A DNA stretch of 64,000 bases from Bimuria novae-zelandiae CBS 107.79 (Eukaryota > Ascomycota > Dothideomycetes > Pleosporales > Didymosphaeriaceae), in contig ML976727.1 of assembly GCA_010015655.1 (NCBI GenBank), positions 332,673 to 396,672 on the forward strand, in the 5' to 3' direction. How positions within the stretch are numbered: position 1 is the stretch's first letter; every line of letters begins with the position of its first letter. A program made the position numbers and the translations under genes. The notes beneath the pieces were generated by a model. The model was not told where the DNA came from. It made no database searches and saw nothing but the letters and a program-made list of their open reading frames with translations. Shown here in pieces: positions 23,469 through 35,259 of the stretch.

Positions 23469-24216
23469 CTAGAAACGCGAGTATGGCAGCCTGCCATATG
23501 ATTAGCGATCTGCACTAAGAGGAACATGCGCGAGGCACTGTTTGTATATGCCAATGGATCTCGGAAGGGAAGTACGTACCATTTGCCTCTCAGCGTAATG
23601 ACTGCCCAGTCACCCTTCTCATCCGTCTCCTTCTCTACCTTTGTGGAGAAGCTGATAGCGGACATGATTCCATCACCAAACTTCTCGTTGAGGACAGCCT
23701 TGTAAGCGTAGCCGTAGTTCTGCACAATCTCATAGAGACGGTAGATCAAGGGCTCCTTGGGCGGCATATCAATCGTCCGGCCGCGGTCCGGGAATCCAGA
23801 AAGCTGCGATTCAAGCGTCTCGGTAGGAATTTCGAGAACCTCTGAAAGCTTCTTGATATCCTCGGGCGAGGCTTGCGCCTGACCGTAGAACATAGCAGCA
23901 ATCGCTACCTCCTCACGACCGACCTCCTTCGCAATGGCTTCAAAGGTCAGGTTCTTCTTCTTCTTGGCCTCGAACAAGGTGGGAGAGGACGGAGGGAGGC
24001 GAGGGATGAGCGAGGCCTGTTTTGGTAAGCTTAAGTAGGAATTCAATTCACATTACCCACATCGAGCGTCACAATTGGCTTGCTGGCCATCTTAGTCGGA
24101 TGGAAATGTCGGGAAGTTGTACAAGCTACGGATGGTCGGGCAAAAGCTGAAGCAACAGGTACAATGGCACGAGGCGCGAATCGAGAGGAGAGAGCAAAGC
24201 GAGGAAGAGCAGCCAT
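23469..24216 (-). CDS. CYN1: Cyanate hydratase (cyanase)
   Basis: Catalyses bicarbonate-dependent breakdown of cyanate to ammonia and CO2. Three exons fit: the first ends TLD before a GTGGGT donor. The second runs [23 protein letters not shown] (N-terminal helical domain) to [10 protein letters not shown] and the catalytic-domain strand. A 22-nt last exon (23469-23490) supplies the invariant C terminus LPYSRF after a GTACGT...GGCAG intron of 89 nt. The catalytic Arg/Glu/Ser region is present as [30 protein letters not shown]. Fungal cyanases usually begin at [10 protein letters not shown] (here 24090). The same frame extends 42 codons further to ATG 24216 with an Arg/Ala/Ser-rich, acid-free leader that looks like a mitochondrial presequence. 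Confidence 0.95.
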
Positions 24217-24782
24217 GGTAGCAAACAAAAGTGCAGCGGCTATATAGTTATCGTGAATGTCGAGAAGCGGGGATGGCCGAGTGATATCCGACTGTTTCCA
24301 GCAATGAATCTGTCATTGCGCATGCTGATAATCTCACACACGTCACCGATTAATGATCCCCTGTGCCGACTGCAACAACGCGTATCTAATGTGTCTAGTT
24401 CTAGACCCTTGAGTTCATTGATCTCCGCGGTGCCGAGTTGTCGTTGGGGCGAAAGCGGGGTACCAGTGAGGGGCTACAGGCTCGATAGCTTTGCATCAAT
24501 CAGCCACGCCAAATGTGACAGGATGATGGTGTTGCCTGAGAATGCTGTGGCTGCTTGAAATCATGTCCATAGGCTATAGATCTGAGAGTGTCTTGCTCGT
24601 CTGCGACGTGAAATGTCCCTGTTTGCATGAATCACAATCCCTGTCAACCTGCGACATGACGACGAAGCGGGGTGGATCTTTAGCTCCCAAGCTTCTTGCA
24701 GCTCCCTCAAGCTTTGGGGCCCTCAATTCCCTCACGACATTCTCCTGAAGAGCCAACTGCTGGAAGCTGAGCTTCTGCAATC
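24217..24782. other. Intergenic region, divergent promoters
   Basis: Between cyanase (-) and phospholipase D (+). No supported RNA gene or repeat. Confidence 0.5.
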
Positions 24783-27700
24783 ATGGCTTCCAATCGCCGC
24801 GACGACGATATGGCCTATGGCGACTACCATGGCCAGCAACGGGAAGGCGAAGAGGGAGAGCGGGGCTTCATCGGCGACATGGGCAGGCGCGTCTTTGGCG
24901 GCCGCAAGGAGGCAAGTACCGCGCTGATACTGCAAGAGACGCTTTTAAACCTCGCTACAGAATGCCCAGCAGAGCTCCTCCAGCGGCGGTGGACTCGGTC
25001 TGTTCGATAAGCTCCACAGCGCCCTCCACGACGTCGCGTCGGATATCAAGGACAATCTCTCGGGCAAGGATGAAAAACCAGTTGCCAATCAGCAAGGAGG
25101 CCCGCAGGGCAACTATGGACAACAGAGCAATCAGCCTCAGCCAGGCCAGGAATTGCACTCCCAGCATCGCTTCATGAGCTTTGCACCAGAGCGGCAGGGC
25201 AACGACATCAAGTGGTAAGCTTGTACGAAAATCACCAGGCGAAGCGAATGCTAACATATTGCAAGGTACGTCGATGGATGCGGTATGTTACTTTCCGAAT
25301 ATGGTTCTTGGCTACTCTGATTCTTGCAGGCTACATGTACGCCGTCTCTCTCGCAATTGAACGCGCGCGCGAGTCGATTTGGATTCTGGACTGGTGGCTG
25401 TCCCCTGAGCTGTACCTCCGACGTCCTCCCTCGAAGAACCAGCAATATAGGGTTGATCGCATGCTTCAAGCTGCGGCCCAGCGTGGAGTCAAAGTCAACA
25501 TTATCGTTTACAAGGAGGTGACCCAGGCCTTGACACGTAAGTACCTGAATCCTTCCTTGCCCAACTACCTACATTCTCTCCTCCCTAGGTCCACGGACCC
25601 TTTTACAAAAAGTCTTACCCGGTTGGGCCTCGACGTCATCTTCAAATCTTTGGAAGAAGTGGAGAAAACGGACCCGCTGATTAGACCACCCATCACAGTT
25701 TCTTCCGCCCATACCAAGCATGCTCTGGAGGCACTTCACCCGAACATCGGCGTCTTCAGGCACCCTGATCACTTGCCGGATGCAGCCGTTCTTGGGGGCT
25801 CTTTTATCCAGTCTCTACAGAACATGTCCCTCAGTCCAGCCAAGCTCGCGCAACTTCCTGGTGACGGTCTAAAGGCCATCTACGGTGCCCACGATGACAC
25901 TGTGCTTTACTGGGCGCATCACGAGAAGCTTTGCTTGATCGATGGCGAAATTGCCTTCATGGGTGGATTAGATCTCTGCTATGGCCGTTGGGATACGAAT
26001 CAACACCCCATTGCTGATGCTCATCCGAGTGACTTGGACCGCATCGTGTTCCCAGGGCAGGATTTCAACAATGCTCGCATCCTGGGTAAGGAGCCTCCAT
26101 CACTCTTCGGGCATTGCAAAGTTTAACGTATCCCACTTTTAGATTTCCAGGATGTTCCTAACTGGGAGAACAATAAACTGGATCGGACGCAAAACTCGCG
26201 CATGGGCTGGTCCGATGTCTCTCTTTGTCTCACGGGACCTGCAGTACAAGATCTCAGGACGCATTTCACACAGCGCTGGAATTTCATATACGACGAGAAG
26301 TATAGCAAGAAAGACACCCGTTACGCAAGGCTTCCAGATACCGGAAGCGGTGCCCAGCAAGGCGGCTCGTACCCTCCACCCACTCAGCAAAGAGGCTTCG
26401 ATGGTGAAGAGGGTGATGGAGAGCGCGGTTTTGGCCGCGAAGATGAAGGTGAAGAGGGAGAACGTGGATTATTCGGCCGCGGCGGGGGAGACGGCGGTGG
26501 CTTCCGCCAGAAGTTGTTGAGCAAAGCCCAGGAAGAGTTTGGTCGCTACGGGCAACATGGGGAAGGCCAGCAGCAGCAGCAGCAGCAATCGCATGCGCAG
26601 CACGGTTCCCAACGAGGAAGTGCGGACTGCCAGATCACACGCAGCTCTGCCAAGTGGAGCCACAACATCTCGACTGAGCATTCTATCCAGAACGCTTACT
26701 GCGAAGTCATCAAGAACAGCAAGCACTTCGTGTACATTGAAAATCAGTTCTTCATCACTGCGACTGGCAATGAACAGAAGCCTGTGAAGAATCAAGTTGG
26801 TGCAGCTATCGTTGAGCGCATTGTGCGCGCTGCCCGCAATGGTGAGAAGTATGTCCCGCCCCCCCTCCGTTCTATGCTTGAGAGGGAGATCCAAGCCTTT
26901 CAAAAACAAGCTAACAATACTCACAGGTACAAGATGTTCGTGATCATGCCATCGGTACCAGCATTTGCTGGCGATCTGAAGTCTGACGATGCACTCGGCA
27001 CGCGTGCCATCATGGAGTTCCAATACAACTCCATCAATCGCGGGGGCCACTCCATCTACGAAGAAATCTCGAAGGCGGGCTTTAATCCCCTGGATTACAT
27101 TCGCTTCTACAATCTGCGAAACTATGACCGTATCAATGCAAGCGGAGTGATGCGTGCTGCGGAAGAGCGTAGCGGAGTATCCTACGAGAAAGCTCGCGAG
27201 GGCTACGATGCCGCAAACGAAGCCAACCGCGGCGATTTCGAAGGCACGCGTGGCTTGGAAGGTATGCGTGACTATCAACCATATCGGCCCCCGCCGACAG
27301 CAGAATACGGAGTATATGAGATGGATGGCTCCCAAACGCAAGGTGGCTATAGTCAGAATCAAGGCTACGGTCAGGATTCCGGCTACGGCTCTCAGCACCA
27401 GAGCCATGGGCAGAATCAAGGCTACGGCCGCCCTCAGAACCAGGACAAGCCTGATGAGTATAAGCGAGATGATTATAACAAGTATCAACAGGCTGCGGCT
27501 CAAGTCGGATCGCGTCACGGCCTTGGCGACGGACGTTGGGATTCTGTCAGTGAGGTGGGTGATGCGTATCTAGCGTCAAGACTGTAATCTGGCTGCTGAC
27601 AAGCTCCTAGTGCTATATGCTGAGTGGTGAAGACATCCGCAATGTACCTTGGGAGGGCGGTGCGATGGATGAAATTGATGCCTTTGTTTCTGAAGAGCTA

Positions 27701-28437
27701 TATGTCCATAGCAAGGTCAGTACTCGCTCCCACTGTATCCATTGATATCTAACAGCATACAGCTCCTTATCGCAGACGACCAGGTTGTTATATGCGGATC
27801 CGCCAACTTGAACGACCGCTCGCAGCTTGGCGACCATGATTCCGAAATCGCAATCATCGTACGCGACAACGACACTGTCGAATCATACATGGACGGCCGT
27901 CAATGGCGTGCTTCCAAGTTTGCTGCCTCGCTCCGTCGGCAGATCTTCCGTAAGCACCTCGGTTTGCTTAAGCCACAGAACATGGAGCGTCCGGACCAGA
28001 ACTTCGAACCGATTGGCGTTCCGAATGCGTATGATTGGGGCTCTGAAGAAGACCGCCAGGTGGTGGACCCGCTCTCGGACGAGTTCCAGTCGCTGTGGAA
28101 CTGGCGAGCCAAGAAAAATACCGATGCTTTTGGCAAGGTGTTCCACCCCGTGCCTTCTGACGAGGCACGAAACTGGAAGCAGTACGAGGCTTACTACTCA
28201 CGCTTCTTTGGCCAAGAACAGGGCGACAAGGAGAACAAGAAGCCAAGCTTGTATAAGATTGGTCATGTCGTTGCGGAAAACTTCAGCCAAGGCGAGCAGG
28301 GCGTGCGGGAGGTCAAGGAGGTTCTGTCTACTATCCGCGGAACACTTGTGGAGATGCCACTATTGTTCCTCAAGGAAGAGGACATTGCGCAGGAAGGTGT
28401 TGGTCTGAACGCCTTCACCGAGGAGCTCTATACTTGA
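24783..28437 (+). CDS. Phospholipase D (two HKD motifs)
   Basis: Hydrolyses phosphatidylcholine to phosphatidic acid and choline. Two catalytic HxKxxxxD motifs are present: HHEKLCLIDGEIAFMGGLDL (about 25920-25980) and [36 protein letters not shown] (spanning an intron, about 27700-27850). No PX or PH domain is seen N-terminally; exon 1 is short and Gly/Glu/Arg-rich. Exons include 24783-24911, 24961-25214 and a 17-nt micro-exon 25266-25282. The first intron appears to be GC-AG (GCAAGT...CTACAG). Between the two HKD motifs lie a Gln run (about 26570-26590) and, near 27300-27470, a Gln/Gly/Ser/Tyr-rich segment with repeated Q-GYG. The C-terminal ~130 residues (FEPIGVPNAYDWGSEEDRQ onward) are typical of fungal PLDs. 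Confidence 0.93.
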
Positions 28438-28894
28438 GTTCCGCGAGAATCGTCGTCACCTCAAGGTAACGCTGATCTTGGTAGGTCTACATCCAACCAC
28501 TGTGGTATAGTGGATACATGCCTCCATCTTGAATGTAGTATGTGTAGCGAGTTACAAATAGCTCAGATGATCTTCTACTTCCTTGTCAATGAATCTACGC
28601 CCGCGGACCTCTCGCCGCTTCCCCATCCAAGCAATTTGTCTGGATCAACGCCTGACCGCAGCCCATCCATCGTCGGCGTACAGGCAGCCCTACCTTCCGC
28701 ATCATTGTTTGCTACCTCTCCACTAGTCACCAGCGTCACGCTTGTTTGCGCCGCACAGCAGGCCACGTACCCTCGAGTGCAACGGTACCCGTCCCACAAC
28801 ATAAAGCCGGCCTTGACGTCTGGCGCATGCGATCACTGCTTCTAGTGCGTCCCCAAACTCTCGCGCGCTGCCCTCGCACTCATCCACAACGACA

Positions 28895-29389
28895 ATGCCA
28901 GACCGCGACACGCTCAAACCCATGCCCAATGTCCGCGGCGAAGACGAAGGTGAATTGCAGTATCTGATTAGTATTATCGAGGGTACGTCAATCTTTCCCC
29001 CTCTACCTAGGTCCCTTGGCAGGAGCTTCCCAGCACGCCTGTATCCATCCACATCCCGCTGAGGCAGAACAGCGCTGTCCTGGCACCTCTTCCCCACGCC
29101 CGCTAAACACCCCACCGTCCTGCTGGGCCGGTACTCCAAAACCATCACCTCTCAGACGAATGGAAGTGGTGGGTTCGTGGCGGCGGTGTATAGTTTGAGT
29201 AAGGGGGGAGGGAAGGCTTTGGAGTGGGGGCCTGAGGTTGGGAGTAGTAGGAAGGAGGCTTTGGGGAGATTGTTGAAGGGGGTGGAGGAGGAGGTTGGGA
29301 GGGGGATATTGAGGGATGGAGGAGGAAGGGGGAGGGGGCTGCGGGAGCTGCTGGAAGTGAGGGGAGGAGAGGGGATGGGAGGGAGGTGA
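28895..29389 (+). CDS. Small gene of unknown function, apparently frameshifted
   Basis: Not recognised. The first exon (ATG 28895, MPDRDTLKPMPNVRGEDEGE) ends at a GTACGT donor (28983). With a 40-nt intron to 29022 the frame continues ELPSTPVSIHIPLRQNSAVL and ends at a TAA near 29103. A different frame directly downstream is more protein-like (HPTVLLGRYSKTITSQTNGS, then GGFVAAVYSLSKGGGKALEW and a Gly/Glu/Arg-rich tail to 29389). The two join smoothly if one C of the CCCC run at 29092-29095 is ignored. Either this is a single-base indel (real or in the assembly) or the short form is the product. A helper role such as a proteasome-assembly chaperone is conceivable but not shown. Confidence 0.4.
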
Positions 29390-29551
29390 GGAGGGAGGGG
29401 GTCGGTGGGGAGAGATGAAATCTGACCGGGGGCTGGGAGCTCGTGTGGCTTGATTGAATGTACGGAAACGGTTTTGCGTTAGAGATGGCGAGGTGATGGT
29501 GCACTTCCTTTATGATGCAATACCTTTCTCCCTAGCTTTCATCGCATCTCC

Positions 29552-31239
29552 TCAAAACGTACTCCCCTTAGTAAGCCTCCTCCTCCAACCCATCTTTATC
29601 ATTTCTCTTTCCGCCCCACCTACCCTCACAACCTTCAACTCCTCTCTGTCCACCACTAGCGTGGCCCCACTCTCGTTCAACATCTTCTCTAGCTCCTCTT
29701 CCCGCGCACTATCCACTTCCTCGCCCCGTCCTAGCTCCTCCCTCATCGCATCCGCAACATCCAGGATACTCCGCAGCAGCCCCGGGCGCCGGCCAGAACG
29801 GTACATCCGCGAGTTGAGCCGCGTGTCTAGCCACATGCCGACGACGATGCAGGTCCAGACGAAGTTGAAAATGGCCATCATGAAGAGGAAGATGTAGGAG
29901 AAACCCCTGTAACGAATGAGTAAAAAAAAGCCCCCAATTATAGATGTGCGGATTTATATGTTAAGGCGAGAGAGGGCGAAGAGTGGCTTACCATTGGTAC
30001 GTATCGCTGGGCTTGCAGGAGCTGTGCGTGTAGACGTATGACGCAGGGACCATGGGGCTCTGGCGCGAGGCGGAGAGGGAGTACCAGGGGTAGATGAGGC
30101 CTGGGGAGGGGCGGTTGGCCTCGGGGAGTACGGGGGGGGCGAAGGTGATGTTTAGGGTGGGCGAAGGGAGGTGCGTGGTCGTGCCGTTGAAGACGAAGGT
30201 GCTGGGGAGGTCGCGTTGGATGGAGGTGAATTGCCTGTAGGGGATTTTGAGGGTTCGGGAGAATGGGTCGTAGCGACCGCCCATGTAGTAGCGCGAGTCT
30301 GGACGGTCGTCAGTCTAGGTCGGAGCATGCTTGATAGGACATCTATGCCCAAGAGACGACATCCTCAAAGCGCGCGCAAGACTCACAATTCGCAATCGCC
30401 CTCGCGAGCTCATCGTCGCCTCTCAACGAGACCAACGGCACCGCATACCCTTGATCTAACCTCCACCCATCCTGAACCACATACTCCACAACCCCAATCT
30501 CCCTCCACGCAACCAGATTCCCATTCCCATCCTCGACATACGGCTCAAACGTCGTAATATACCCCGTCATCGCCGCCATCAACGTCGGCCAACTCAGCAC
30601 ATACGTCGTCCCCAGCACCATGCCCAGCACAGCAATCCACCTCCACCACCGCGCCCAACTCCTCTCCCCATAGCACAACCACTCCCGCCCCAGCACCCCC
30701 AGCGTCCCCACCGTCGTCGTCTGAAACGCTACACTAACCACCATCCTCCACCGCGTGCGCCACCGCTCCATCTGCCACACCAGCCACTCGTTGAAAACGC
30801 GGTAATTCGCATACGCGAGGAGCATCTGCCCGCCGCGCCCGACGAGAAGGTCCCACGTGATGTCGACGACTTTAACCTGCGTGAACGTCATGGCGCCGAA
30901 GGCGAGGTTCGGCGTGAAGAAGTACGAGGAATCCATGATGCGCCAGGACGCGCCGGAGGCTTCTTTCCACCGCCCGTTGGGGTAGCATGTGCGGCCTGCG
31001 AGGTAGGATTGCGAGGCGACTTCTGCGGCGGCGGCGAGGAGGACGATGGGGAGGAGGGCGAGGGGGAGCGTGAGTAGGACGAGGGAGATGCGCCAGGGGA
31101 AACGCCCCGAGGGACTCCATTTCTTGTTCTTCGCGGGGCGGGAGGGTTTGCGGGGGTGCGGGGAGTTGGGGGCGAGAGGTTGGGTGGACGGGGAGTCGCT
31201 GGCCGTCTCGGCTTCTTGGATGGTGGGTGTGGGCTTCAT
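29552..31239 (-). CDS. Fungal multipass membrane protein, function unknown
   Basis: Family found in ascomycetes without a function I can name. Start at 31239 (MKPTPTIQEAETASD) gives a cytosolic, Pro/Lys-rich N terminus. Membrane segments follow: ISLVLLTLPLALLPIVLLAAAA; WIAVLGMVLGTTYVLSW; a last one near YIFLFMMAIFNFVWTCIVVG (29800-29890). An extracytosolic part lies between (YYMGGRYDPFSRTLKIPYRQ, with NITFAPP and NGT glycosylation-like sites), and there is a charged cytosolic tail (SILDVADAMREELGRGEEVD). Introns of about 70 nt lie near 30300-30380 and 29910-29990. Trp-rich stretches such as WQMERWRTRWRM are typical of this group. Confidence 0.75.
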
Positions 31240-31901
31240 TGCTCTTGCACAGTGGTGGAAACCAGGTAGTCCTCAATTGAAGCGAGCTGAGTAGTATGAG
31301 CTTCGACTTGAGGTCCCAGGTACGTTGATGTCATAATCTCCGTTTCACCACTGTGTACATGAAGGATCCGGGGCCAAGAGCGAGGCGCAGCGCTGCACCA
31401 GGGCGATCTCTCCGCAACCTCTCGTATCCTATAACAAGGCTCAGTTAATTAGCACAAAGGTTATTATTACGCAAGACTCGTATACCAAGTTCTCCGATGT
31501 GAAGATAACCGATTACTACAAGCGGTCCTCACATGTTTGCCCGGACCTTCTCAGACACCGCGCATGGCGTTTGCACATAAGATGAAGCTCGCAGTATTCG
31601 AGAAGGTAATCAGATTTACTGAATACACCCAATAGATAATACACTACATGTTGCCACTCTATGCTCTTCAATACACAGAAGGACTCTATAGGACCCGTAA
31701 ACCGTTAACTCCAAGCTCGAAAATAGCAAGCCGACATCTAAAAAGACCTGCCGAATGAGCATTGAGGTATTACACTGTTACATATGGTGGTATATGTAGG
31801 AGAAGCGACCTTGCTGAGGACTTTTTGGTGCTCGATGACCCGGACAAATGAAACAGACAACGCCCGACACTATGCATGCGATGGATATAGCATTGGAAGA
31901 C
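31240..31901. other. Intergenic region
   Basis: 660 bp between the membrane-protein gene and NDE1. Part (about 31430-31780) is AT-richer than its neighbours, but no transposon end or coding signal was found. Confidence 0.45.
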
Positions 31902-33754
31902 TTAGACACGCGACACGTCACGGCCGAAGATCTTGGACTTGACCCAGTCGACGCACACGAGGATGCGGTTGCGGGTGCTGAAGCACATGCTGATGTAGGC
32001 GCTGCGCCAGAAGAGGTAAGTGAGGGTACCGCCGCTGGCAATGTTGCCAGACCACCATGCAATATCGGCAACAGCCTTCTCAGAACCGATGTAGGCAAGT
32101 GAGCCCTGGTGGGTGTACTCGAACGGACCGATCTGCTTCACTCTTCGAAGGCGCTTCTGGAGGTCCTTGATATCGGCGAAGACGGCGTCGCGGGCTTCCT
32201 TGGTGGGGGCCTTCTCCTGCTTGACGGAGAGTTCGGCAAGCTCAGTCTCGATTTCTTGGGTCTTGGCCATCTGATTGAACATGCGGGCGAGCCAGGCACC
32301 TTCCTGGGATGCGACCTGGGCGGTAGGGGCATAGTTGGCCACGGCGCAGTCGCCAACGGCCCACACGTTCTCGCAGCCCTTAACTACGAGGTATTCGTTC
32401 ACGGCGAGACCACGGCGGGAGTCCTTCTGGGCGGGGATCTGTTTGATGAAGTCACTGACGATGGGGCGGAGGGCATTGCCAGTAGCCCACACAAGAAGAC
32501 CGTAGGGTATCTTCTCCAGGACCTTCTTTCCATCAGGGCCGACCGATTCGGCCTCGATGAACTTGTCCGTCACCTTCTTGACCATGGTCTTGGTGCGGAT
32601 GGTGATGGTCTCCTCCTTGAAAGTCTTCTCGGTGTAATCGATCAGCTGCTTCGAGAACATGGGCAGGACGTTGGGCAGAGCCTCAACGAGGGTAACTTTG
32701 AAGGTGTCCTTGATCTCTGGGAGCCACTTCTTCAAGTCGGAGTTAAAGAAGTCCTGGAGCTCACCGGCGAACTCGACACCGGTCGGACCACCTCCGACAA
32801 CGACCATGTGCAAGAGACGCTGGATTTCCTCGGGGCTCTGGTCCTTGAATGTGGCGGTCTCGCAGCAATCCATAATGCGGTTACGGATGCGCTGGGCGTC
32901 GCCGACCTCCTTCAAGAAGAGACCGTGCTCGCGCACGCCAGGGATGCCTTCATCCCATTAGTAAATGTCTCCGAATACATTATTCACTGACTCACCGAAA
33001 GTGGCATTCTCAGCGCCGACACCAATGACCAGCATGTCGAACGGCACCTCGGTCGCAGATACATCGCCCTTGATCTCCGAGTCGTCGTTGATGTAGACGA
33101 TCCTCTTCTCGTAGTCAATCTTGGTAGCCTCGGCTTCGTAGTACTTGACGGCGGCCTTCTTGTGACGCAAGAAGTTGCGGATGGGCTCCATGATGGAGCG
33201 GTGCTCGATGGTGCCGACGGTGCATGACGGGAGGAGGGGAGTGAAGAGAAAGTAGTTACGCGGCGATACGACGACGACGTTGTAGTTCTCCGTATCGAGC
33301 TTCTTCAGCAGCGAGACGGAACCCCAGCCGGTGCCTGATATGTGTCAGATGTCAGAATTGAGCAGCGCAGAGTGCGCGCAACATGGCAGAACTCACCCAG
33401 AACAACGAGGGTCTTCTTGTTTGGGTCAGGCGCAAGCTGGTCATCTGGGTGGCGCATCTCCCAGATGCCATAGCCAATGTATACCGCGCCGGCGATGGCG
33501 GAGATGTACGCGGCGCGCCATGTCCAGCGCAGCAATCGGAACCTCTTCTTGGGCTCCACGGTGGGCTTGCCGGCTTCGGTCGACTGCTGGCGGATGGTTT
33601 GGCGCAGGGCGATCTGGTTGGAAACTGGCCGCGAGGTCCATTGTGCCCTGTTGACGATGAGTGAAGGCCGGCTCGTCGCATAAGACCGGCGTCCAGCCTG
33701 CTGGAGCTGCGAGAGCACGCCGCGGGCAGCCGATGTCCGCATGGGAGGTGCCAT
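31902..33754 (-). CDS. NDE1: External alternative NADH dehydrogenase (NDH-2)
   Basis: Rotenone-insensitive, single-subunit NADH:ubiquinone oxidoreductase of the inner mitochondrial membrane. Exons 33397-33754, 32996-33334 and 31902-32947 give about 580 residues. The N terminus MAPPMRTSAARGVLSQLQ is a mitochondrial presequence, followed by a membrane anchor (AAYISAIAGAVYIGYGI), which argues for the external type. The first dinucleotide fold is KKTLVVLGTGWGSVSLLK, interrupted by the first intron at Gly. The second is MVVVGGGPTGVEFAGEL. The quinone-site region reads VWAVGDCAVA...PTAQVASQEG. The C-terminal membrane-binding helices end TLTYLFWRSAYISMCFSTRNR. No EF-hand was seen. Confidence 0.94.
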
Positions 33755-34847
33755 TGAGACAATTGGAGCTCGCAAAGAACTCCGCGAGATGGGATAAGAG
33801 ATGGACGAGGTGGTGATGGGCGGAAAAGAGCTGGCGGACGCAAGCTATCTGTTTTTTTCTGCGGGAGACGTCAGAGCGGCCAACCGAAAAAAGCAGGCAT
33901 GTGCCTTTGCCTTGTCGAGCTTATCTCCTATCCGCGAAAAACCAGTGCTCAATTGCGCCGTCACAAGCCCTAAATCCCACGCGTTATTTATATTGATCTT
34001 GGCCTCCACGCTACGTTTGGACAATTACTCGGTTGTTGATGCCTTTTGGATTGGTTTTCTAGTTTTTTTATGACGCGACCAGCAGTTATCGGGCCGGTGG
34101 CTGGTACAAAACTTGTCGCGAAGCTCGCCTCCAGCACGCAATCCTCTCGCTGATACCTCGGAGCCGTTCCGCAGGTCAAGAGATTTATTGTTCAGCCACA
34201 CTTGCCCCTTAAGCGGCCCCTTCGTCTCTCGGGCCAAAGGGTCTTTTCGTGGATCAGTGGATCCACTTTCCCGGAGACCCGGGCAAGCGGTGAACTCGCC
34301 GGTGTTGACTTGGTTTGGGGGTTTATTTGCAGCCAGACCTTTTGAAAGCTCGGTAGTGGCACCATGATCTCAAAAATTGACTGCTTAGTGTCCGTCGTGA
34401 ATCTGGGGCGTTCCAACAACTAAGTCTCCCACTACTTCGAAGATTGATTATGCAATAGCTTACTGTACCCAAGACCTGTAGTTGCGCATGTGTCCGTGTT
34501 ACATGGAATGAAATCACCACGTTGTCTGCACGTGTTGATGGTACCGTTACTGCCCATGTATCTTACATTTACACACCATTGACGCTAATGAGTCCCAAGG
34601 CAGTTCGCAGCACGCAAATGTAATCACATCCCCTCTCCAGCTCTGCCAACGCTGCACAAAAGCAAGATGATGATGACATGCTCCTCTCCCCGCACCCTTC
34701 GAATCTACCCCTCATTCCACCCAGACACCCACATACCATCATTGCCAAAATACCTAGGCCCGAACCCATCCCCTGCCCGCCCAAATACCACCACTACTGC
34801 AAATCAACCACATAACCCTGTCCCAATTTACCATTAAAACCACCACG
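33755..34847. other. 1.1-kb intergenic region
   Basis: Divergent promoter region between NDE1 and the DUF427 gene. Short open frames only; nothing supported. Confidence 0.45.
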
Positions 34848-35150
34848 ATGCCCATCGCAACCGCCCTCGTAAACGGCCACATCGTCGCCAGCACCACCAC
34901 CCCCGAGACCGTCGACGGAAACCTCTACTTCCCGCCGTCCTCGCTTACAAAGTCCTACTTCACGCCCACAGACACCAAAACGCACTGTCCATACAAGGGC
35001 GACGCATCCTACTACACCATCACGACGAATAATACCGAAGTCAAAGATGCCGCGTGGTACTATCCCGAGCCGCGAGCTGGGTTTGAGAAGATTAAGGGGT
35101 ATGTTGCGTTCTATAAGGGGAAGGCGGGGGTGGAGGTGAAGAATGAATAG
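34848..35150 (+). CDS. DUF427-domain protein
   Basis: A 100-residue single-exon protein. TALVNGHIVASTTTPETVDG, then NLYFPPSSLTKSYFTPTDTK, then THCPYKGDASYYTI, and AWYYPEPRAGFEKIKGYVAF match the compact beta-fold of DUF427 proteins (PF04248) over nearly the whole length. The T-x-C-P-x-KG-x-A-x-Y-Y element is the family signature. Molecular role is unknown; bacterial and fungal members are often free-standing as here. The stop lies 110 bp from the bystin stop on the other strand (convergent pair). Confidence 0.85.
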   Translation: MPIATALVNGHIVASTTTPETVDGNLYFPPSSLTKSYFTPTDTKTHCPYKGDASYYTITTNNTEVKDAAWYYPEPRAGFEKIKGYVAFYKGKAGVEVKNE

Positions 35151-35259
35151 GTGGGAGTCTGGAACATGGGTATATTCATGAGAATCTGTCTATATCGTGT
35201 AAATTTTCTCGTACGCGCCACCCCAATGCGTGCGTGAGTCGTGTAACTGCCAGTGGCTC

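Noticed and set aside
24262..24330. tRNA-like GGGGATGGCCGAGTG (resembles a Ser/Leu tRNA A box)
   Set aside because: No GGTTCGAATCC-type B box or acceptor-stem pairing follows at the right distance.
26469..27518. 349-codon minus-strand frame opposite phospholipase D
   Set aside because: It is the antisense shadow of the PLD exon; the composition (Leu/Ile-rich without motifs) mirrors the Gln/Tyr-rich coding strand.
32109..32990. 293-codon + frame opposite NDE1
   Set aside because: Antisense shadow of the NDE1 exon; no domain.
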